Source: Pollutiaquabacter aromativorans
GTDB lineage: Bacteria > Bacteroidota > Bacteroidia > AKYH767-A > 2013-40CM-41-45
Direction: 5' to 3'
Assembly (NCBI GenBank): GCA_049177215.1
Contig: CP185379.1
Span: 1,488,001 to 1,552,000, forward strand
Length of the DNA stretch: 64,000 bases
The notes beneath the pieces are model-generated. The model was not told where the DNA came from, made no database searches, and saw only the letters and a list, made by a program, of their open reading frames with translations. A program made the position numbers and the translations under genes. Below are positions 43,502 to 52,150 of the stretch, piece after piece. How positions within the stretch are numbered: position 1 is the first letter of the stretch; each line of letters opens with the position of its first letter.

Positions 43502-44827
43502 GTGAAACTCCAGGTCAAGCTCGCACTCTACAACGCCATTTCGAAGGCGCTGATCATTTTGGCCATCGGCCTGGTGATCCCGCTCATCATCGAACGTGTC
43601 GTGCTACGTCATATGGACAAACGTCTGTTGGCTCGCCGCGACAAGATGATGATGATGATCGGAAAGGGCGGCTTGAACGAGATCACCCTCGATCAGGATT
43701 GCAGCTTCGACTCCTACTCGGTTTTCAAAGAAGAATACGTCTCAATTTCGCCGCTCACCGCTTATCCGAAGGACTTCGGTAAACCGAGTTTTCGGGACAC
43801 CACCCAGTTGATCGAAAACGAAGCGGTCAAGCACCGCGTACTGCGTCAGGCGTTCCTGTACGACAACCAGCTGTACCAACTGCAGATCGGGGAAGGCATG
43901 AGCACGATCGATCAGCTCAACCACACCATTCGCAATTTCACGGTCGATTTGATGCTGGTGGTCGTTCTGATCTCCATCTTTCTCGATATCGGTTTTGTCC
44001 AATTGATCCTGCGGCCGTTCAACCGCATCATCAACGAGAAGTTGCGACAGATGAATCACCCGACCGGTTACCGGCCGGTGAGCATCAAGACCAACACCTA
44101 CGAATTCAACTACCTCGACCGTTCGATCGACGAGATGATGCAGAAAGTACAGGAGTCGTTCCGGACAGAGCGGGAATTCATCACCAATGTATCGCACGAA
44201 TTGCTGACGCCGGTATCCATCCTGCGTAACCGGGTCGAGAACATCCTCAACGATCCCAACGTCCCCGAGGAGATACAGGCCAAGATGGTCGAATCCCAGA
44301 AGACCTTGTCGCGGTTGACGCGGGTGGTCAAGGCACTGTTGTACATCTCGAAGATCGATAACGACCAATATCTCCGAAACGAAGAAGCCGACCTGCAGGA
44401 ATTGATGACCGACGTCGTCGCCGAACTGGAAGACCGCGTGCACGAAAAAGACCTGCGGCTGGTACAGGAATGGGTCGATCCGTTTGTCGTGCGAAACTGC
44501 AACCGATCCCTGTTGCATACCTTGTTGCTCAACCTGGTATCCAACGCCATCAAATACAATAAACCCGGAGGCAGAATTTCGATCCGTGGCTGGTCGGGTG
44601 AGCAACATTACGTACTGACCATCCAGGATAGCGGAGTCGGGATCCGGGAGGAGCAACTCCCGTTCATCTTCGACCGATTCAAGCGCTTCCGTCCGGAAGA
44701 CGGCATGAGCTATGGCCTGGGGTTGCCGATCGTTCGCAGTATCGCCCAGATCCACGAAATCGACGTAGATGTTCAGAGTGAACCCGAGGTGGGCACCACC
44801 TTTACCCTTCGATTCCCCTTAGTCTGA
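43502..44827 (+). CDS. Sensor histidine kinase
   Basis: 441 aa from a GTG at 43502. Two membrane helices (about residues 12-35 and 140-163) flank a periplasmic sensor of about 100 residues. Then come the H-box REFITNVSHELLTPVSILRNRVENIL (phosphorylated His), the N-box LLNLVSNAIKYNKPGG, and the ATP-lid motifs IQDSGVGI and GLGLPIVRSI. It phosphorylates the response regulator just upstream. The arrangement resembles Bacteroidetes RprXY-type pairs; the signal is unknown. Confidence 0.94.
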   Translation: MKLQVKLALYNAISKALIILAIGLVIPLIIERVVLRHMDKRLLARRDKMMMMIGKGGLNEITLDQDCSFDSYSVFKEEYVSISPLTAYPKDFGKPSFRDTTQLIENEAVKHRVLRQAFLYDNQLYQLQIGEGMSTIDQLNHTIRNFTVDLMLVVVLISIFLDIGFVQLILRPFNRIINEKLRQMNHPTGYRPVSIKTNTYEFNYLDRSIDEMMQKVQESFRTEREFITNVSHELLTPVSILRNRVENILNDPNVPEEIQAKMVESQKTLSRLTRVVKALLYISKIDNDQYLRNEEADLQELMTDVVAELEDRVHEKDLRLVQEWVDPFVVRNCNRSLLHTLLLNLVSNAIKYNKPGGRISIRGWSGEQHYVLTIQDSGVGIREEQLPFIFDRFKRFRPEDGMSYGLGLPIVRSIAQIHEIDVDVQSEPEVGTTFTLRFPLV

Positions 44828-44914
44828 TTCTCTAATTCCGGATGCACCTTCCTTTCCAGCCACCGAAGAATCCTTAATAGAGCGTTAAATTGTTGAAAAT
44901 CAAGAATAGACAGT

Positions 44915-44946
44915 TTTGGAAGTAACTATTCGAAGGCCTATTTTTG
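44915..44946 (+). promoter_or_regulatory. Bacteroidetes-type promoter for the dioxygenase gene
   Basis: TTTG at 44915-44918 and TATTTTTG at 44939-44946, spaced 20 nt, match the -33/-7 consensus. The expected transcript has a leader of about 80 nt before the ATG at 45034. Confidence 0.65.
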
Positions 44947-45033
44947 CCCGTATAGGGGGTTCACAGGAAGTTATTTCTGCGTGTATTCCTTTGCCGGTCT
45001 ACAACCGGTCCACTACTCTGACCTAAAAAGCTG

Positions 45034-45843
45034 ATGAATAACGCATCCTATCCGAAGTTCAAGCTGGGTGACCAACTCACACCGGAGCAGATCGCATTCT
45101 TTAACAAAAACGGCTTTATCCATTTCTCCGGTGTAGCCAGTCCGCAGGAAGTGGCCGATATCATCCGGTCCACCGAGGACATCCAGTCGAAATGGATCCG
45201 GGAAGGTGTGAAGAAGATCAACGGCGTTCCGATTAAATTCGGAATAGACGAGAATAACAAGACCATCGTTCATCGCTTTTGCTTCACTTCCCAGTACTGT
45301 GAACCTGTCCACGCGTTTGTGAACAGTCAGCGGGTGAAGGCGCTCAAGGTGCTGATGCCTGATGGCGCTCGTATCGCCGAGAATGAAAAGGACGGCGTGG
45401 TATTCAATCATTACGTCAATACCGACAACAGCAATTTCCGCCAGATGGGCTGGCATACCGACAGCATGCGCGATATCTTCTACGGCAAGAAGATCATGCC
45501 CATGTTGAACGTAGGCCTTTACCTCGACGACTCATCTTCCGACAAAGGCGGATTGCGCATCATCCCCGGCACACACAAGCAGAACCTTTTCTCCATGTTG
45601 TTCAAGAAGGCCTACTTCATGAACAACGAAGAAGACAAGAACGAGATGCTCGTTGACGCAAAAGCCGGCGACATGGTCGTGCACGATGGTCGCATCTGGC
45701 ACCGCGTCGCGATGTCGCCGCACAAAGGCGCGGCTTCCCGTCGCCGTGTCATGTACATTCCGGTCATTCTTGGAAAGTACCAACCGAAAGACGACGGCAG
45801 CCCCACTCCGCTCTATCATCACTTCCAAAAGCTGGTCCGCTGA
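45034..45843 (+). CDS. Phytanoyl-CoA dioxygenase (PhyH) family protein
   Basis: 269 aa. The non-haem iron facial triad is seen as GWHTDSMRD (His-x-Asp) and VVHDGRIWHRVAMSP (His), with the 2-oxoglutarate-binding Arg likely in SRRRVMYIP. It starts with LGDQLTPEQIAFFNKNGFIHFSGVASPQEV, usual for the family. It hydroxylates an unknown small molecule or lipid. It has its own promoter and is followed by a terminator, so it is monocistronic. Confidence 0.9.
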   Translation: MNNASYPKFKLGDQLTPEQIAFFNKNGFIHFSGVASPQEVADIIRSTEDIQSKWIREGVKKINGVPIKFGIDENNKTIVHRFCFTSQYCEPVHAFVNSQRVKALKVLMPDGARIAENEKDGVVFNHYVNTDNSNFRQMGWHTDSMRDIFYGKKIMPMLNVGLYLDDSSSDKGGLRIIPGTHKQNLFSMLFKKAYFMNNEEDKNEMLVDAKAGDMVVHDGRIWHRVAMSPHKGAASRRRVMYIPVILGKYQPKDDGSPTPLYHHFQKLVR

Positions 45844-45872
45844 GGAAGCGATTCTTCGATAAAGAACAGAAG

Positions 45873-45905
45873 ACCGGAGCCAGCATGTGGTTCCGGTTTC
45901 TTTTT
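45873..45905 (+). terminator. Intrinsic terminator after the dioxygenase gene
   Basis: ACCGGAGCCA (45873-45882) pairs with TGGTTCCGGT (45888-45897) with one G-T wobble, followed by TTCTTTTTAT. Confidence 0.8.
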
Positions 45906-45915
45906 ATCCTTCAAC

Positions 45916-46701
45916 ATGATTCAATCCTACGCAATCATCACCGGCGCCAGTAAGGGAATCGGTCGCGCTATCGCCCTGGAACTTGCCCGCCGCGGCTATT
46001 CATTGCTGCTGGTCGCTCGCTCCGCGACACTGCTGGAAGAAACCGCGGCACTTGCCCGAAAAGCCGGAGCAGCGGAGGTACGTCCGATGGCGCTGGACCT
46101 CACCCAGGCTGAATCGGTTACCGCCGTTTTGCAGGAAGTGCAACGGAACAATCTGCCGGTGAACGTTCTGGTCAACAATGCCGGATACGGCGCCTGGGGC
46201 CGCTTCGACACACTCAGCCTGGAAGAACAGGACGCGATGATGCGCATCAACATGCACGTACCGGTGGAGCTCACACATGGATTGCTGCCCTTGTTGAAAT
46301 CCCGGCAACCGGCCTACATCCTGAACGTCGCCAGCACCGCTGCCTACCAGGCGGTCGCGACCCTGGCCCTTTATGCAGCTTCCAAGGCATTCATCCTGCA
46401 GTTCTCCCGGGCCTTGCGGATTGAGTTGAAGAAGTCAGGTGTTTCGGTGACCTGTTTGAGTCCGGGACCGACTGAAACAAATTTCATGTCGCAGGCCGGG
46501 ATGCATCATCCGAAGATGATCCAACGCGCAAGCAAGTTCAACATGACGCCCGAAGCCGTGGCGAAGTTTGCCGTGAAAGGGTTGTTTGCCGGTAAGAACG
46601 AGATCATTCCGGGCGTCACCAATTCGGTGTCGGCCCTGCTCACCCGCTTTGTACCGAAGGCGATCACCGAGAAGATCGCGGCGGGACTTTACGAGGTCTG
46701 A
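45916..46701 (+). CDS. Short-chain dehydrogenase/reductase
   Basis: 261 aa. The cofactor motif TGASKGIGRAIALELARRG is at residues 8-26, then VLVNNAGYGAWG, ILNVASTAAYQAV and the catalytic YAASKAF. The size and C-terminal text MIQRASKFNMTPEAVAKFAVKGLFAGKNEIIPG suit the DltE/YqjQ-like SDRs. Substrate unknown. Its last 38 bases overlap the 3' end of the convergent nth gene. Confidence 0.92.
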   Translation: MIQSYAIITGASKGIGRAIALELARRGYSLLLVARSATLLEETAALARKAGAAEVRPMALDLTQAESVTAVLQEVQRNNLPVNVLVNNAGYGAWGRFDTLSLEEQDAMMRINMHVPVELTHGLLPLLKSRQPAYILNVASTAAYQAVATLALYAASKAFILQFSRALRIELKKSGVSVTCLSPGPTETNFMSQAGMHHPKMIQRASKFNMTPEAVAKFAVKGLFAGKNEIIPGVTNSVSALLTRFVPKAITEKIAAGLYEV

Positions 46702-47353
46702 TCTCCTTTTTCTTCAGGAAGGTCGATTCGAAATACTTGCAGTAACGGGCGAGTCCGCAACCTTCGCAGGCGGGTTTGCGTGCGATGCAGACATAGCGGC
46801 CGTGCAGGATCAGCCAGTGGTGCGCGATGGCCAGCTTGTCTTCGGGAATGAATTTTACCAGTTGTCGTTCAGTCTGCAAGGGGTTCTTCGCCCGCACAGT
46901 CAAGCCCAGCCTTGCCGAAACACGAAACACATGCGTATCCACCGCGATCGCCGGCAGGTTGTACACGACCGACGCGATCACGTTGGCGGTCTTCCGTCCT
47001 ACTCCGGGGAGTTGCACGAGCTCCTCTACTGAGGAAGGCACCTTACCCTTGAATCGCTCCACCAGCATGCGTGCCATCCCGGCCAGGTGTTTCGCCTTGT
47101 TGTTGGGATAACTGATGCTGCGGATGTACGGAAAGATCTGATCCGGTGTGGCCACCGCCATGGAAGCGGCATCCGGGAAGGCCGCGAACAGTGCCGGCGT
47201 GGTCATGTTGACGCGTTTGTCGGTGCACTGGGCCGAAAGGATCACAGCTACCAGGAGTTCGAAAGGGTCCGTGTATTCCAATTCAGTCTCCGCGACGGGA
47301 CGCTCCTGCTCGAAATAGCGGATAACGCCTTCAAAACGCTCTTTCCGGGTCAT
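46664..47353 (-). CDS. nth: Endonuclease III (DNA glycosylase/AP lyase)
   Basis: 229 aa. The helix-hairpin-helix is LPGVGRKTANVIASVV with the catalytic Lys, the Asp is in AIAVDTHVFRVSARLG, and the iron-sulfur cluster is CIARKPACEGCGLARYC with the classical C-x6-C-x2-C-x5-C spacing. It removes oxidised pyrimidines in base-excision repair. The 3' end overlaps the convergent SDR gene by 38 nt. Confidence 0.96.
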   Translation of the reverse strand: MTRKERFEGVIRYFEQERPVAETELEYTDPFELLVAVILSAQCTDKRVNMTTPALFAAFPDAASMAVATPDQIFPYIRSISYPNNKAKHLAGMARMLVERFKGKVPSSVEELVQLPGVGRKTANVIASVVYNLPAIAVDTHVFRVSARLGLTVRAKNPLQTERQLVKFIPEDKLAIAHHWLILHGRYVCIARKPACEGCGLARYCKYFESTFLKKKEIRPRKVPPRSSR

Positions 47354-47357
47354 GCTG

Positions 47358-47365
47358 CAAAGATA
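47358..47365 (-). promoter_or_regulatory. Candidate -7 box (TATCTTTG) directly before nth
   Basis: TATCTTTG on the minus strand ends 4 nt before the nth ATG (47353). This is the same leaderless-like geometry as at 31662 and 16800. Confidence 0.5.
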
Positions 47366-47528
47366 GCAGGCCGCCGTTCACCCTTTCTCAGCAGGCATTC
47401 ACGGGCTTAAACCTTCCGAAAACCTAAAAATCTTGAGCTGCGGATGGCTGTGAAATATCTTCGATTCATTAACAATTACACCTGCCTATGCACTAAACGA
47501 ACGAGAAACACACAAGGTCAGAGAGAAA

Positions 47529-47564
47529 TAAAAACAGCGGGAACCATCCCGCTGTTTTTATTTT
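47529..47564 (-). terminator. Intrinsic terminator after the ECF sigma operon
   Basis: Perfect 14-bp arms at 47529-47542 and 47547-47560 with loop ACCA; A/T runs on both sides allow action in both directions. It lies 20 nt past the stop of the small gene at 47584. Confidence 0.88.
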
Positions 47565-47583
47565 CACCCCGATTGAAATTTTC

Positions 47584-47802
47584 TCAGGCAACCGCCAGGA
47601 TGCGGGAAACCAGTGCATCCGATGGTCCGGGAATTTTGGTCGCATCCAGCGCGGAGATCACCTCCAGCACTTCGGAGTACGCGTCCCCCGTCAGCGGGTC
47701 GCCGTCGATTGCGCGTTGAATCCGATCGCTTTCTGCCAGTCCGGTTTCGTTACACGCGTAGAGATAAAGTTCGAGGGAATTGGGAGTAGAGCGTTGGCCC
47801 AT
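47584..47802 (-). CDS. Small protein encoded behind ECF sigma factor
   Basis: 72 aa from the ATG at 47802 (a longer frame to 47847 is possible). The text LELYLYACNETGLAESDRIQRAIDGDPLTGDAYSEVLEVISALDATKIPGPSDALVSRILAVA matches the pattern of the small acidic protein found behind RpoE-like sigma genes in many Bacteroidetes. It has no membrane segment, so it is not a classical anti-sigma factor. A regulatory role is inference from position. Confidence 0.7.
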   Translation of the reverse strand: MGQRSTPNSLELYLYACNETGLAESDRIQRAIDGDPLTGDAYSEVLEVISALDATKIPGPSDALVSRILAVA

Positions 47803-47869
47803 GCAGTTTGTTTTGGTATGACTGCATAACGCCTGCCCGACCGGCATATTTTGTAGCCGGGGACTTTTT

Positions 47870-48457
47870 TTACCCTTTCACCCGATGAGGCTCTTTTTTC
47901 ACCATTTCCCGCATTTTCAGGATCGCATAGTGCATCCGGCCCAGGGCGGTGTTGATGTTGATGTCGAGCACCCTGGCGATCTCCTTGAACGACAGACCGC
48001 CGTAGTGGCGCATGATCACCACCTCCCGTTGCTCGAACGGCAGCCGTTCCAACAAACTGCGGACAAAGGCCAGCTTTTCGTCGTGAATGATCTGGTCGGC
48101 CGCGTTGCGGTTATTGGCCGGGATGACATCGAACACGCTGAAATCGTCCGTATCCCGCTGCATGGGCATCAGCTTTTCCTTGCGGAAGTGATCGATCACC
48201 AGGTTGTGCGCGATGCGCAAGGCCCAGGGCAGGAACTTCCCCTGCTCGCTGTAGTGCTTGCTGCGCAAACTCTGAATGATCTTGATGAAAGCCTCCTGAA
48301 AGAGATCGTCGGCCAGATCCCGGTCGCGGACCAGAAAGAAAATAGCCGAATACACCCGCTGTTTGTAGCGGTTGATCAGTTCGTTAATGGCTTGCTGATT
48401 GCCCTCTTGATAAAGACGCACAAGGTCTTTATCCTCCATCCGTTGGAATGATACCAT
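47870..48457 (-). CDS. ECF-type RNA polymerase sigma factor
   Basis: 195 aa. Region 2 is YKQRVYSAIFFLVRDRDLADDLFQEAFIKIIQSL with FLPWALRIAHNLVIDHFRK, and region 4 is LERLPFEQREVVIMRHYGGLSFKEIARVLDININTALGRMHYAILKMRE. It redirects RNA polymerase to stress or envelope genes. The small acidic gene follows 67 nt downstream and a terminator ends the unit. It is divergent from uvrA; the 282 nt between them hold only the uvrA -7 box that I can recognise. Confidence 0.95.
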   Translation of the reverse strand: MVSFQRMEDKDLVRLYQEGNQQAINELINRYKQRVYSAIFFLVRDRDLADDLFQEAFIKIIQSLRSKHYSEQGKFLPWALRIAHNLVIDHFRKEKLMPMQRDTDDFSVFDVIPANNRNAADQIIHDEKLAFVRSLLERLPFEQREVVIMRHYGGLSFKEIARVLDININTALGRMHYAILKMREMVKKEPHRVKG

Positions 48458-48712
48458 AGTCGCTTCTGCTTAATAGAACGGTGAGTCGTCTTATTAGAGT
48501 AGATGTAGCGCTATGATTCCTCCTTTTATAGGGCGTTGTGGGTAAAAGAAAACGTAGCCGGATGGTTACGTTTAATCAAATGTAGCGAATGGTTTTGAGA
48601 AAAGCAAATGCGGCCTTCGATTATTCCGGCTTTTTTCAACAGGAATCTTACATTCTTCCAACCTTTCCCTTACACAAGGCAGGGGGATCCGCCAAAAAAG
48701 GCCCTTTTTCAG

Positions 48713-48720
48713 TACCTTCG
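48713..48720 (+). promoter_or_regulatory. Candidate -7 box (TACCTTCG) for uvrA
   Basis: TACCTTCG, the same variant as at 3070 and 58651, ends 19 nt before the uvrA ATG. Confidence 0.45.
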
Positions 48721-48739
48721 CAGATTGCCAAGACGCTTT

Positions 48740-51664
48740 ATGTCGAACGTTGATAAACTGGATCCCCGCGATTTTATCGTAATAAAAGGTGCACGCGTCC
48801 ACAACCTGAAAAACCTGGATGTAGCGATTCCACGCAACCAATTCGTGGTGGTCACCGGGCTTTCAGGATCCGGGAAATCTTCCCTTGCGTTCGACACGCT
48901 GTATGCCGAAGGGCAGCGTCGCTACGTCGAAAGCCTGAGTTCTTATGCACGTCAGTTCATCGGACGGATGGACAAGCCGGATGTGGATTACATCAAAGGC
49001 ATTTCTCCGGCGGTAGCCATTGAGCAAAAGGTCAACACCCGCAATCCGCGTTCGACCGTCGGGACTTCCACGGAGATCTACGACTATCTGAAATTGCTCT
49101 TTGCCCGGATCGGACACACTTATTCACCGGTCAGCGGACAAGAAGTCAAGCGACATAGTGTGGATGATGTCGTGGATTTCCTGATCGCCTTCCCGCAAGG
49201 TACCCGGGCGCAGCTGTTCGCTCCGCTCCTGCTCCATCCCGGCCGAACACTGGAAGAAGAATGTAACGTACTGTTGCAAAAAGGCTACAGCCGTTTGCAG
49301 GTCAACCAGGACATTCACCGGATCGAAGAATTGCTGCAACCGGATCAGGCGCTCTTCCTGCGTCAGCTTTCCGAATCGCTGGGCATTCAGACTGCTCAGG
49401 TCAAAGCAAGCGGACGAAAGAAGAAACAGGAATTGCCCGCTGAGACCGGTGGTCCGCGCTTTGCACCCCATTTGTGGGTCCTGATCGACCGCTTTGCACT
49501 TGAATCCGACAACGATGCCAACCGTTCGCGTATCGCCGATTCTATACAGACGGCGTTTTACGAGGGACACGGCAGTTGCAAAGTGATCGTACAGCCGGAA
49601 AATGGGGCAACCAGCGAGCATGATTTCTCGAATCGCTTCGAGCTCGACGGCCTTGAATTCGAAGAACCCAGCACGGCGCTCTTCTCTTTCAACAATCCTT
49701 ACGGCGCATGTAAGAAGTGCGAAGGATTCGGTTCCGTGATCGGCATCGACGAGGACCTGGTCATTCCCGATAAAAGTTTGTCGGTGTACGAAGGAGCCAT
49801 TGTCTGCTGGCGCGGCGAGAAGATGCGCGAGTGGAACGATCAACTGGTCAAGACCGCCTATAAATTTGATTTCCCGATCCACCGCCCCGTTTTCGAGCTG
49901 ACAACGGAAGAACGCGCGCTTTTGTGGAACGGAAACAAGTATTTCAAAGGGATACGGGAGTTTTTCGAATGGGTGGAGACACAAACATACAAGATCCAGT
50001 ACCGGGTGATGCTCAGCCGTTACCGCGGCCGTACCACCTGTCCGGAATGCCGCGGAACTCGCCTTCGGAAAGACGCGACCTATGTCAAGATCACCGGCCG
50101 ATCGATCACGGACATCGTGCTGATGCCGGTGAGTGAAAGTCTCCGGTTTTTCCGGGAACTGCAACTGAACGCCTACGAGCAGGAAGTCGCCCGACGCATC
50201 CTGCTGGAGATCACGAACCGTCTCCAATTCCTCAGTGATGTCGGACTCGGCTACCTGACGCTCAACCGCCTGTCGAATACCCTTTCCGGCGGTGAGTCGC
50301 AACGCATCAACCTCGCAACTTCTTTGGGCAGCAGCCTGGTAGGCAGCATGTACATCCTGGACGAACCCAGCATCGGACTGCACCCGCGTGACACCCAACG
50401 CCTGATCCAGGTATTGCTGAGCCTTCGGGACGTCGGGAATACACTGGTGGTGGTTGAGCACGACGAGGAGATCATGCGATCGGCCGATCACCTGATCGAC
50501 ATCGGCCCGGATGCGGGACGACTCGGAGGAGAACTGGTATATGCAGGAACGGTCGAAAAGATCGCGTCGGAGACCCGCAGTTATACCGGTAAGTACCTGA
50601 GCGGTCAGGAACGTATCCCCTTACCGTACCGTCGACGGAAGGCCACCAGCTATATCAAATTGGAAGGCGCCCGGGAAAACAACCTCCAAAACATTACCGT
50701 GAAATTCCCGTTGGGGCTCATGACCGTGGTGACCGGTGTGAGCGGTAGCGGAAAGACATCCCTTGTACGGAAAGTGCTCTACCCCGCTCTCAAGAAGATC
50801 CATGGAGGCTTTGGTGATGAGAGTGGCTTGTACGACAAGATCAGTGGCGACTACAACAAGCTTTCCGCCGTCGAGCTGGTGGACCAGAATCCGATCGGAA
50901 AATCCTCGCGATCCAATCCGGTCACCTATGTCAAAGCGTACGATGAAATCCGCGCTCTGTATGCCGACCTCCCGCTTTCGCGGGCAAGGAAGTACAAGCC
51001 GGCGCATTTCTCGTTCAACGTGGAAGGCGGTCGGTGCGAAGTGTGCGAAGGCGAAGGACAGGTGACGATCGAGATGCAGTTCATGGCCGACATCCACCTG
51101 GTTTGCGAGAACTGTGGCGGTAAGCGATTCAAGCAAGAGATCCTGGATGTCAGCTATAAGGGAAAGAATGTTGCCGAACTGCTCGATATGACCGTCGACG
51201 AAGCCATCGAGTTCTTCAGCTCACCGATCAAGAGCTTTGGAAACGACGGAAAGATCGCGACGAAACTGAAGCCGTTGCAGGATGTCGGGTTGGGCTATGT
51301 GAAACTTGGACAATCGTCGAGCACCCTGAGCGGTGGGGAAGCCCAGCGGATCAAACTGGCCTCTTTTCTGGGCAAAGGCAACTCCCACGACCATACCCTC
51401 TTCATCTTTGACGAACCCACTACGGGCTTGCATTTCCACGATATCCGTAAGCTGCTGCTGGCCTTCGACATGCTTCTGGAACAAGGTAACAGCCTGATCA
51501 TCATTGAACATAACCCGGATGTGATCAAATGTGCCGACTGGGTGATCGACATGGGACCGGAAGGCGGGGTCAATGGCGGGCAGGTCGTCTTTGAAGGTAC
51601 TCCGGACGAGCTGGCCAAGGCGGAGGGTAACCATACAGGGCACTTCCTGCGCGACAAACTATGA
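48740..51664 (+). CDS. uvrA: Excinuclease ABC subunit A
   Basis: 974 aa from the ATG at 48740 (MSNVDKLDPRDFIVIKGAR); upstream in-frame text is not UvrA-like. Two ABC ATPase halves are complete: Walker A motifs GLSGSGKSSLAFDTLYAEGQRRYVESLS and GVSGSGKTSLV, signature LSGGESQRINLATS and LSGGEAQRIKLASFLG. Zinc-binding pairs CKKCEGFGS, CPECRGTRL, CEVCEGEGQ and CENCGGKRF are intact. It detects bulky DNA damage with UvrB in nucleotide excision repair. Confidence 0.98.
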   Translation: MSNVDKLDPRDFIVIKGARVHNLKNLDVAIPRNQFVVVTGLSGSGKSSLAFDTLYAEGQRRYVESLSSYARQFIGRMDKPDVDYIKGISPAVAIEQKVNTRNPRSTVGTSTEIYDYLKLLFARIGHTYSPVSGQEVKRHSVDDVVDFLIAFPQGTRAQLFAPLLLHPGRTLEEECNVLLQKGYSRLQVNQDIHRIEELLQPDQALFLRQLSESLGIQTAQVKASGRKKKQELPAETGGPRFAPHLWVLIDRFALESDNDANRSRIADSIQTAFYEGHGSCKVIVQPENGATSEHDFSNRFELDGLEFEEPSTALFSFNNPYGACKKCEGFGSVIGIDEDLVIPDKSLSVYEGAIVCWRGEKMREWNDQLVKTAYKFDFPIHRPVFELTTEERALLWNGNKYFKGIREFFEWVETQTYKIQYRVMLSRYRGRTTCPECRGTRLRKDATYVKITGRSITDIVLMPVSESLRFFRELQLNAYEQEVARRILLEITNRLQFLSDVGLGYLTLNRLSNTLSGGESQRINLATSLGSSLVGSMYILDEPSIGLHPRDTQRLIQVLLSLRDVGNTLVVVEHDEEIMRSADHLIDIGPDAGRLGGELVYAGTVEKIASETRSYTGKYLSGQERIPLPYRRRKATSYIKLEGARENNLQNITVKFPLGLMTVVTGVSGSGKTSLVRKVLYPALKKIHGGFGDESGLYDKISGDYNKLSAVELVDQNPIGKSSRSNPVTYVKAYDEIRALYADLPLSRARKYKPAHFSFNVEGGRCEVCEGEGQVTIEMQFMADIHLVCENCGGKRFKQEILDVSYKGKNVAELLDMTVDEAIEFFSSPIKSFGNDGKIATKLKPLQDVGLGYVKLGQSSSTLSGGEAQRIKLASFLGKGNSHDHTLFIFDEPTTGLHFHDIRKLLLAFDMLLEQGNSLIIIEHNPDVIKCADWVIDMGPEGGVNGGQVVFEGTPDELAKAEGNHTGHFLRDKL

Positions 51665-51688
51665 GGTTAAAGGGCCGGAAAGTCGTCC

Positions 51689-51717
51689 TTGCGCATTGGA
51701 TTTATTTTCTATTTTTG
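51689..51717 (+). promoter_or_regulatory. Bacteroidetes-type promoter for the PUR-domain gene
   Basis: TTG at 51689-51691 and TATTTTTG at 51710-51717, spaced 18 nt. This supports the ATG at 51743 over the upstream in-frame ATG at 51689, which lies inside the promoter. Confidence 0.6.
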
Positions 51718-51742
51718 CTCAAACCCTTACACAACTGCCCGT

Positions 51743-52075
51743 ATGTCGGAGCATAATCATCACCGCGAAGAAGTGTTTTCCAAATCCGTGCGTGCCGGAA
51801 AACGGACCTACTTTTTTGACGTAAAGAGCACGCGATCCAATGAGTATTACATCACCATCACCGAGAGCAAGAAGCGGATCGGTGACGATGGCAATCCGTT
51901 CTTCGAGAAGCACAAGATCTTTCTCTACCGGGAGGATTTTGACAAGTTCATGGACGGCATGCGGGAAGCGATGAATCACGTCGTGACCGTTCAACCCGAG
52001 CCTCCGGTGCATCATCACAATCAATCCGGTAACAGTTCTTACTCGGATGTCGATTTCGACGATCTCGGTAAGTGA
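51743..52075 (+). CDS. PUR-alpha-like (DUF3276) nucleic-acid-binding protein
   Basis: 110 aa from the ATG at 51743. EVFSKSVRAGKRTYFFDVKSTRSNEYYITITESKKR and FEKHKIFLYREDFDKFMDGM match the Bacteroidetes PUR/DUF3276 family, single-stranded nucleic-acid binders related to eukaryotic PUR-alpha. The tail is His- and Ser-rich with an acidic end. A terminator follows. Confidence 0.9.
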   Translation: MSEHNHHREEVFSKSVRAGKRTYFFDVKSTRSNEYYITITESKKRIGDDGNPFFEKHKIFLYREDFDKFMDGMREAMNHVVTVQPEPPVHHHNQSGNSSYSDVDFDDLGK

Positions 52076-52093
52076 TCCGGATAACCCCTTCTC

Positions 52094-52119
52094 AAGCCCC
52101 CGATCAGGGGGCTTTTATA
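52094..52119 (+). terminator. Intrinsic terminator after the PUR-domain gene
   Basis: AAGCCCCC (52094-52101) pairs with GGGGGCTT (52107-52114), loop GATCA, followed by TTATAT. Confidence 0.75.
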
Positions 52120-52150
52120 TTTCCGCTATTCCCTACTCCACACTTTCACC

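Noticed and set aside
46664..46701. Frameshift or wrong stop causing the nth/SDR 3' overlap
   Set aside because: Both proteins keep plausible C-termini; a 38-nt antisense overlap between convergent genes is common and needs no special explanation.
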